From: Pohlia nutans
Taxonomy: Eukaryota; Streptophyta; Bryopsida; Bryales; Mniaceae
Assembly: GCA_022496805.1 (NCBI GenBank)
Contig: CM040100.1
Coordinates: 14,537,009 to 14,601,008, forward strand
DNA: 64,000 nucleotides
Direction of reading: 5' to 3'
Part shown: positions 58,112 to 64,000 of the stretch, in pieces
How positions within the stretch are numbered: the stretch's first letter is position 1
How the letters are laid out: each line of letters begins with the position of its first letter
The notes under the pieces: generated by a model
The model's database searches: none
What the model saw: only the letters and a program-made list of their open reading frames with translations
Told to the model about the DNA's origin: nothing
Position numbers and translations under genes: made by a program

Positions 58112-58477
58112 TAAGGTAGATGGTGCTTATTCCGTGCACTTAAGCAATTCTTGAACATGGACTGCGGGAAAACTGGATGCAAAAATTCGAAACGCTTGCA
58201 AGAGTGAGAGAAGTCTTTTAGCAACGGTCACACAAAATTATCAAATCTGATCAATTAATGAGAAATCTTGAAAGTGATTACAACAACATTCTCTATAGCG
58301 GTGCCCTGTTCCCACTAATGACGGTCAAGACGAATCCTTAAACCGGCCATAGTGGTGTTCAAATCTACGTATCAAATCATGCAACTCACGGATTTGGGTC
58401 TTATGGTGCACGGTTATAATGCCCGGTCCAAGAGCACGGTTTACAAGCACGCACGGATTTAAACACCATCTACCTTA
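58112..58477. mobile_element. MITE with TAAGGTAGATGGTG ends between direct repeats
   Basis: The left end TAAGGTAGATGGTGCTTA and the right end TAAACACCATCTACCTTA are inverted. Inside, TTCCGTGC and GCACGGATT extend the symmetry. A direct repeat of about 46 bp (CACTTCTTAACTTCAGACTG onward, to GATTTTACAG) flanks it at about 58066-58111 and 58480-58525. That is too long for a normal target duplication. Confidence 0.65.
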
Positions 58478-58525
58478 TTTCACTTCTTAACTTCAGACTG
58501 AGATGGTTCACAGATTTTACAGCAT

Positions 58526-59087
58526 TTCATTTTCTAGTGATCTAGTGACCACTTAGTGGTTACCTGGGCACTAAAGGGTTAAGTGGGCCGTTACACAGGC
58601 AGAATGCACCATTAAGCTAACCGTCGTGACCGTTGAGCCATCACAATGAACACACACACCAAGGCAACAACTCAACCTACAAATCAGCTCGTCTCTTTCA
58701 GCCGGCTCTCTCATCTTCCCAGCAATGTCTTCCTTTCCTCGACTCTGCCCACAGCGTGAATTTCAAACTTGCATCAATCTCATTGCAACACTGCACGCGT
58801 CAATCTCATGAAAACCAAGTCACCGATCGGTCCATCTCATGTAGTGCAGCTTCAACATTCATAAAATCAAAAGACCTCATCATTTTCGATGCTCTTCAGG
58901 AATCTCCTCCCTTTCGCTACATCGCCTCCCTTTGATCAATAACACTACTACTCAGGATCGAAATTCAGGAATTCAGGAATTTCAAAGCATGCAGTCGCCA
59001 TTCTGAATTCTTTTGTAGCATGGCTCCTCCTTCCTGAGATCGATTGTGTTGTGGTTCCAGCAACAGCGCCGTTGCAGAAATTAAACG
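58526..59087. other. Gene-free stretch upstream of the STPG-repeat gene
   Basis: It probably contains the promoter and 5' leader. An acceptor-like GCCGTTGCAG lies just before the ATG at 59088. An open frame at 58633-58935 has no recognisable motif. Confidence 0.35.
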
Positions 59088-59474
59088 ATGGCTACCTGGA
59101 TTGTTGAGGATTTTCCAGGCCCGGGGGAGTACACGCCCAACATCGACTTCGTGAAGACGACGGTGCCCAAATTCTCCATCCCCTGCTCTACATGGCGATT
59201 TGAGGTCGACGTCGCGCCCGGGCCCGGCACCTACAACATCCCTGGCAAAATCCCCGGCCCCTACTACACCATGGCAGGCAAAAAGCATTACCTCATCAAG
59301 AAGCAAGGGCCTCGCGTGCCACCGCCCGCGCGAGGCCATCGCAGCAACTTCGGATGGTTCGGATGGCAGCCCAAGGAGATCACGGCCCAGGAGAAGAAGA
59401 AGAAAATCGGTCAAGGCATCATCACCATGCACCACAAGCAGAAACCCAAAGAAATGGCCCAGATTCCAACATAA
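59088..59474 (+). CDS. STPG-repeat (SHIPPO-type) axonemal protein
   Basis: An intronless frame of 128 residues. It shows two clear Pro-Gly-Pro-Gly repeats, FPGPGEYTP (about residues 9-17) and APGPGTYNIPG (about 43-53), plus a partial PGPYYTM. A middle motif (VPKFSIP) fits the spacing. The C-terminus is basic. STPG/SHIPPO repeats occur in ODF3/CIMAP-type proteins that line microtubules of cilia and sperm tails, so a role in motile sperm is a fair inference. The start lies shortly after an acceptor-like GCCGTTGCAG, so the leader may be spliced. No second exon was recognised; the frame ends cleanly at TAA. Confidence 0.75.
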   Translation: MATWIVEDFPGPGEYTPNIDFVKTTVPKFSIPCSTWRFEVDVAPGPGTYNIPGKIPGPYYTMAGKKHYLIKKQGPRVPPPARGHRSNFGWFGWQPKEITAQEKKKKIGQGIITMHHKQKPKEMAQIPT

Positions 59475-60141
59475 TCATGAAAAATGTGCAATCAGGAGCC
59501 CTACAATCATAGAGCCACAAAGAAGAGTTCCTCTCCGGAGATGAGTAATCAAAATCTTAGACATGAAATCCTCTACTGTACTAGCTGGAGAAACCAGGAC
59601 AGACAACCTCAGAAATCAATGAATATAGGCATATGATTCCCAGTATCTTGTCACATTTACTGTACGTTATAAGACAAACCTCTAGAGACGAGCGGAATCT
59701 CTACCAGATGTACGTGCGTAACCGTAAGTAAACCCTTGATATTAATCAACTTTACATTTTGGCATTTAAAAAAAATGAACAAAAATGTTTGAAAGAAATG
59801 CGCAGCATGAAGAAATAGTGTATGATCTGTAATGAGGTTCGATTACGTACGCCATGTTCCAAGTCTCGAATTCCTGCAGGAGGACATGCATATCCAGGAA
59901 ATCGTTCTGAGAGCCTGCATCTCTGCCGTTCCGAAGCACTACAGTACCTGTACTTATGAAGAGACATTTGCTGTAGCCATACCATGTGTCATGAACAATA
60001 TATAGCAAGTCACGGACAACATAGCCGCAGATATATATCTTGTAACGCATAGTCATGAACTGGTTGGGAATCGCGAAGTCATTTCCATTTACCTCACATC
60101 TGCTTGCTTACTCAGTTCACAGGACACTTGTGTCAACATCT
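59475..60141. other. Spacer between the STPG gene and the lectin receptor kinase
   Basis: 3' UTRs of the two converging genes are expected here. Nothing else is supported. Confidence 0.35.
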
Positions 60142-61401
60142 TCAGATTCCCTCGAGATAAACACTAGTCACCTCCTCAAGAGCCGCCTCCGATGCTGTCA
60201 ACGAAGCAATTGGTACTCGTAAGCTTGATCTGGGCTGTAAATCCCCGAGCAAGGGCATGGTCGACGGCAAAGGAGGCATCGATTTCAATGCCGAGCTTGG
60301 ATCCGAGTCCTCGCCCTGAACTTGCTTGATTACCTGCTTCACCACTCTCATTGATGGCCGAGACTTTGGATCCGACAAGCAACACTGTAAGCCCAGATGC
60401 AGAAGCGGCAGCACTCTGCCATCTTCCCCTAAATTCACAAAAACCACTGAGCTTGCATTGGGACCATTAGTGAGATAGGTAATTGGATTAGATGCTGCTG
60501 AAACCTCACGTTGGTCCAGAAGTCCGGGGTCCACAGCACTCAAGATGTTGCCACCTTCATAAGCTCGCCAAACAGATTGCAATGACATGAAATCTTCATC
60601 CGGATCTTCAACCTGGAGATTGACGGGTCTTCTGCCCCAAAGGATTTCTAGCATCAATATCCCGAAGCTGTACACGTTGCCACTTTCATTGAAGTTGTTG
60701 GTCGCCTTCTTCAGCTCTTTGAAGGTAAACCTGCGCAGTCCCATAAGAAGGTCTAACTCCGACCCTGATGGCTTGTTTGCGTGCGTTTGCATCACCCAAT
60801 ATCCAAGCAAACAAGTGGCAGTTAGTATGACAGTAGCACAAGCTGCATAGATAACACGAGTTTTCTTGGAAATTACTACATTACTCAGCGTTACCATGTC
60901 GAAACTTGTTGCCAAATTCCAGGATAGAATTTCGTAAGAATCCAGGAATGGCCCAGCATTACGCCAGAGACTAAAAGCCTTCAAAAATTTCCATCAGGCC
61001 AACATCCGGAACCTGAATCAATCCTGAACCTGCTAGTTTCATGACTCCGTCCATCAATGACCCGTTTGCAAACCAGACTTCCAGTGACCGCGTTAAACCA
61101 CTGTAGTCGATCCAAGCGGTGTAGGTCCGACCAATCCAAGGAAATGAGCAGGTTCTTCGCTCACCCCCGCACAGATTATATGTGTAAGCCGACTTCAATT
61201 TGTTGATGTTCGCACCGATGTGATTGTCACTCGGGTCGTCGTCGTCCTGAAAATTTGGTAATGTACTTGACTGCGTAGTGTCTAAGCTTTGATTTTGACT
61301 TCTATTGTAGGTATCAAACTCGACTGCAAAGTACGCACATCTTGTCTCAAATGGATCGGATAAGTTATTTTCACTGGAGCGAAGCCGAACATAAATCAGT
61401 T
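60142..61401 (-). pseudogene. L-type lectin receptor kinase, frameshifted and lacking the kinase core
   Basis: From an acceptor (TTGCACAG, exon start 61401) the frame reads part of a legume-lectin domain: LIYVRLRSS, CAYFAVEFDTYN, DDDPSDNHIGANIN, WIGRTYTAWIDYSG and SLEVWFANGSL. Near 60973-60976 an extra base in a run of four T (minus strand) ends that frame. The neighbouring frame continues with GPFLDSYEILSWNL, a membrane span (IYAACATVILTATCLLGYWV) and the start of a kinase (FTFKELKKATNNFNES). It then jumps to NVYSFGILMLEILWGRRP, so the glycine loop, catalytic lysine, HRD and DFG motifs are gone. The subdomain XI Arg block (LSDPKSRPSM) remains. No exon for the signal peptide was found. If the T run is a sequencing error, this could still be a kinase-dead receptor-like protein. 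Confidence 0.75.
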
Positions 61402-62867
61402 CTGTGCAAGAATTACAGAGAATGATTTATCAAAATTTCCGTAAATCAGTTTACGTACAGTTCCAAACTTTTCCTGACACGTCTAGAAAGAAAAAGCAAA
61501 GGCTCAAAGCCGGCATGATGCACTGAAGAGATCGTTGACTAAGTTATGTTGAATTCATAAGACTTCGCAGGGCGCTTCTAACATAAACTGGGTTAAGAAG
61601 TTGAATGTAACTAGCAACCACTTTGGTCTAATTCCTACGACTACGTAAATTTTGAATACCAACTTCAGCAGAAGTGTTAATCCCAGCATGTCATACCTCA
61701 TTAATAGCTCCAAGTGAGCTTCCTCTCCCAGCAGTTGATGGACAAGATTTTTGTATGATGTAGGTGAGCTAGAACTTCACTTAGTCACCGCTATCTTGTC
61801 AAATGTTGAAGCTGCAGCCTGACGAGCTCAACACAAAGAATAACCCTTGTTGTCACGAGGCATGTTTAATGATTAATGTTGATCCATCTCCTTTCAGCAA
61901 GTGTTCACAAGTTCACTGTAAACCCCACCGGTATCTTCAATCATGAACCTGAAGAAGAATTTCCAAAACTCTCTTTTGCGGCTCAATGTGGTTTAATATA
62001 CTTTAAGGTTCTATTTGAACATACCAACATCATGCATAATTTCATATGTAAGATCATAGGAAATTTTCTACTTTGATCATGCACGAGGTCAAGAGGTTTC
62101 CTAATCACTCTAGCAAAGAGTGAAGTTTTAAAAACCCTATAGAATGTAATATCATTGAGGTTATGCTATGTTGAAACCCCATTAATTGAAGTACATGACC
62201 TAATCGTGACCCTTGCCCAAACCCATCCCTACAAATTTCTAACTATAATATATACCTTATGAACATGAAAGCCTATAATTGATATTAGATACAATCACCT
62301 ATAATCAACACTTTGAAAATTCATAATTCCAGTGACGACGAAAGTCGGAGCTGGTTTAGCATACATTGGATGGTAGGTTCGTCGTCACGACGGTTCCGTT
62401 TCGTCACCATGACTGGTTCCATTTCGTCTCGTCACCATGACCGTTCCAGCTATCTCCACGACAGTTCCATCAGTTCACGGGCTGTTCACATTCGCAGTCT
62501 ATGTCCGCGCCCGAGCCGGGGCAAGGGCGCTCGTTTCGGTGTTTCAGCGTTTCGGCGTTTCGGCGTTTGGCTTTTCTGCTTTTCGGCTATGGTTTGTGAC
62601 GAGAATGTGCGGAGCCTCAGTTCAAATCGACCGCGTAAATCCCTCACTGCCGAGGAGATGCTATGGCACATGAATTTGGCTACTGAGGAGGTTTGTGCTC
62701 CTGTTCCTCAAATTCCTGTTTCGTATCCAGATTTCGAATTCATGTTTCGTAGAGGTAGTGGCCACGGTGCACGCGCTCACACAGCAGAGGAGCATCAACA
62801 CAATTACAGTGACTCTTATAGGATGTTGTTGGGCCCTCCATGCTACTCCTGTCTTGATTCACCACAG
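61402..62867. other. Spacer between the lectin kinase locus and PDI exons
   Basis: It contains GC-richer tandem words at about 62390-62460 (CGTCACCATGAC) and 62530-62590 (GTTTCGGC). A possible exon-like frame at 62590-62870 has no recognised motif. I searched for a thioredoxin CGHC motif and did not find one. Confidence 0.35.
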
Positions 62868-63635
62868 AGGAGATTATGGCATTTGTGGAGATCAACAAGC
62901 ACCCTCTTCTCACAGTCTTGAATGGCAAGAATGCAAACACAATTTATGGAAGCGCTACGAAGTTGCATGTAACTCATTTTCTCACTTCTTTCTTTTTCTA
63001 ATTCCTCCTTCTAAAGAAAATGGTGGGAGACATGTAGATTAGCGAACCTCAGTGTATTTATAAAAACCAAAGATCAATGTGATCAACCTCTAGGGCACCC
63101 TTAACCCTAATTTTTTAATGCAAACTTACGTAGAACAACCAACAGCTGTTTGTCCTTATCACAAACTCTACTCACTCTGCTCAGTAATTTACAAAGGCTC
63201 GCTATTCTACATGCTAGCCAAAATGGTGTTGCCTGTTATGGTTTTGAATCTTCAAAGGTGAGAGACAGAAGTGATGACATCATGTACCGCTTGGTTTCAG
63301 ATCGTGCTATTTGCACAAAGCAAGGATTATGAAAACGTTAAATCTTCGTACCTGGAAGCAGCAAAAGACTCAAAAGGGAAGGTTCGCAATCGAAATTCTT
63401 TCTGTTGTTTCCGTTGTCCTGAAATTAGATTCTTGTGCACTGGCCTCTTCCATTTCCATATTATTTTGATGCTACACATTCTGTATGAGAGGTGAAACAT
63501 GATGGATTGCACCACCTTGACAAATTTAGGGTTTACTGTTTGGTGCAGGTCATGTTTTTGGTGATGGATATGGACGACACAGAATTTGCAATGCCTATGC
63601 TTGGTGTGTACGGTTTGGACACCAGCAAACCAGTT
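62868..63635 (+). CDS. Protein disulfide isomerase, internal b'-domain exons (partial)
   Basis: Three exons (62868-62968, 63301-63381, 63549-63635) join in phase. They read EIMAFVEINKHPLLTVLNG..ANTIYGSATKLH, IVLFAQSKDYENVKSSYLEA and VMFLVMDMDDTEFAMPMLGV followed by YGLDTSKPV. This is the b' domain of an ER protein disulfide isomerase, the substrate-binding part before the second thioredoxin domain. More exons should follow beyond 63900 or the window edge. Upstream exons for the first catalytic domain (CGHC) and the b domain were not found between 61400 and 62867. Either a long intron places them elsewhere or the gene is truncated. PDI catalyses disulfide formation and isomerisation in the ER; this fragment alone has no active-site cysteines. 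Confidence 0.75.
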
Positions 63636-64000
63636 GTAAGATATCAAGCCTTCTCAAGTGCTCTGGCTCTGAAATGGTTATTCATTTAAGTCTGTATTAT
63701 ATAATATAGTGCGCGTACATGTAATAAATAGAATTTCTTATTTTAAAACCACAAATCCTTGTTCCTTTACAGAGATTGAGTTATACATTTGACTTAACTC
63801 GTACCTCTGGCTTACTTGATTCGTTTTCTTTGTTTTCTGGCAAGTTATTGGTCTTAACAATGAACCAAAATTTCAGTTTAGTCTTAGACAGCTAACATTT
63901 TTGTAGGAGGGTACTTTTCAGAATTCATGCATATTCCAAATGTTTCCATTCGTAACGGTTTTGACAAGTCTTCGATCCATCGGGGGCTTGCAGGAGAGAT

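Noticed and set aside
59200..59544. 114-residue Arg/Ser/Pro-rich frame overlapping the STPG gene
   Set aside because: Out-of-frame shadow; the STPG repeats lie in the other frame.

Overview
This window is nuclear DNA of a streptophyte plant, most likely a bryophyte or another seed-free land plant. It is AT-rich and full of spliced genes with GT-AG introns. Plant-typical families are present: an ARID plus HMG-box protein, a bZIP factor, an RPW8-domain protein, a lectin receptor kinase, a GT31 galactosyltransferase, PDI and a plant ING protein. It also carries an STPG-repeat (axonemal) gene and a centrin-like locus, which fits a lineage with swimming sperm. Exon coordinates below were derived by hand from splice signals, reading phase and protein similarity; no search was run.

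Layout. 1-465: 3' end of an unrecognised gene. 857-1219: Tourist-like MITE. 1624-3383 (-): two-exon RPW8 protein with a duplicated Ser-rich module. 6111-9494 (-): seven-exon ING/PHD protein. 11118-14184 (-): seven-exon beta-1,3-galactosyltransferase. 14659-16539: a cluster of TTAA-flanked repeats, one nested in another. 17469-24686: a large inverted duplication, two 2365-bp arms each with a complete 40S ribosomal protein SA gene, diverging around a 2488-bp spacer. 24687-34700: repeat-rich, with a tandemly repeated coiled-coil ORF and a fold-back element carrying a dead Tc1-type transposon that itself holds a CACTA-type MITE. 38960-40687 (+): decayed centrin-like gene. 41419-42403: small MITEs. 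42974-50363 (-): nine-exon ARID-HMG gene with four copies of one MITE in its introns. 51319-53964 (+): four-exon bZIP gene head-to-head with it. 57271-57826: an intact TTAA-type MITE. 59088-59474 (+): STPG-repeat protein. 60142-61401 (-): damaged lectin receptor kinase. 62868-63635 (+): internal exons of a protein disulfide isomerase.

The genes do not form a pathway; they are a mix of chromatin/transcription, ribosome, Golgi, ER and defence-type genes. The two strongest structural themes are (1) the very recent, apparently identical RPSA palindrome and (2) several unrelated non-autonomous repeat families that share 5'-CCC(C/T)TAA...TTAGGG-3' ends and TTAA flanks, the signature of piggyBac-type transposition, with no transposase for them in the window.
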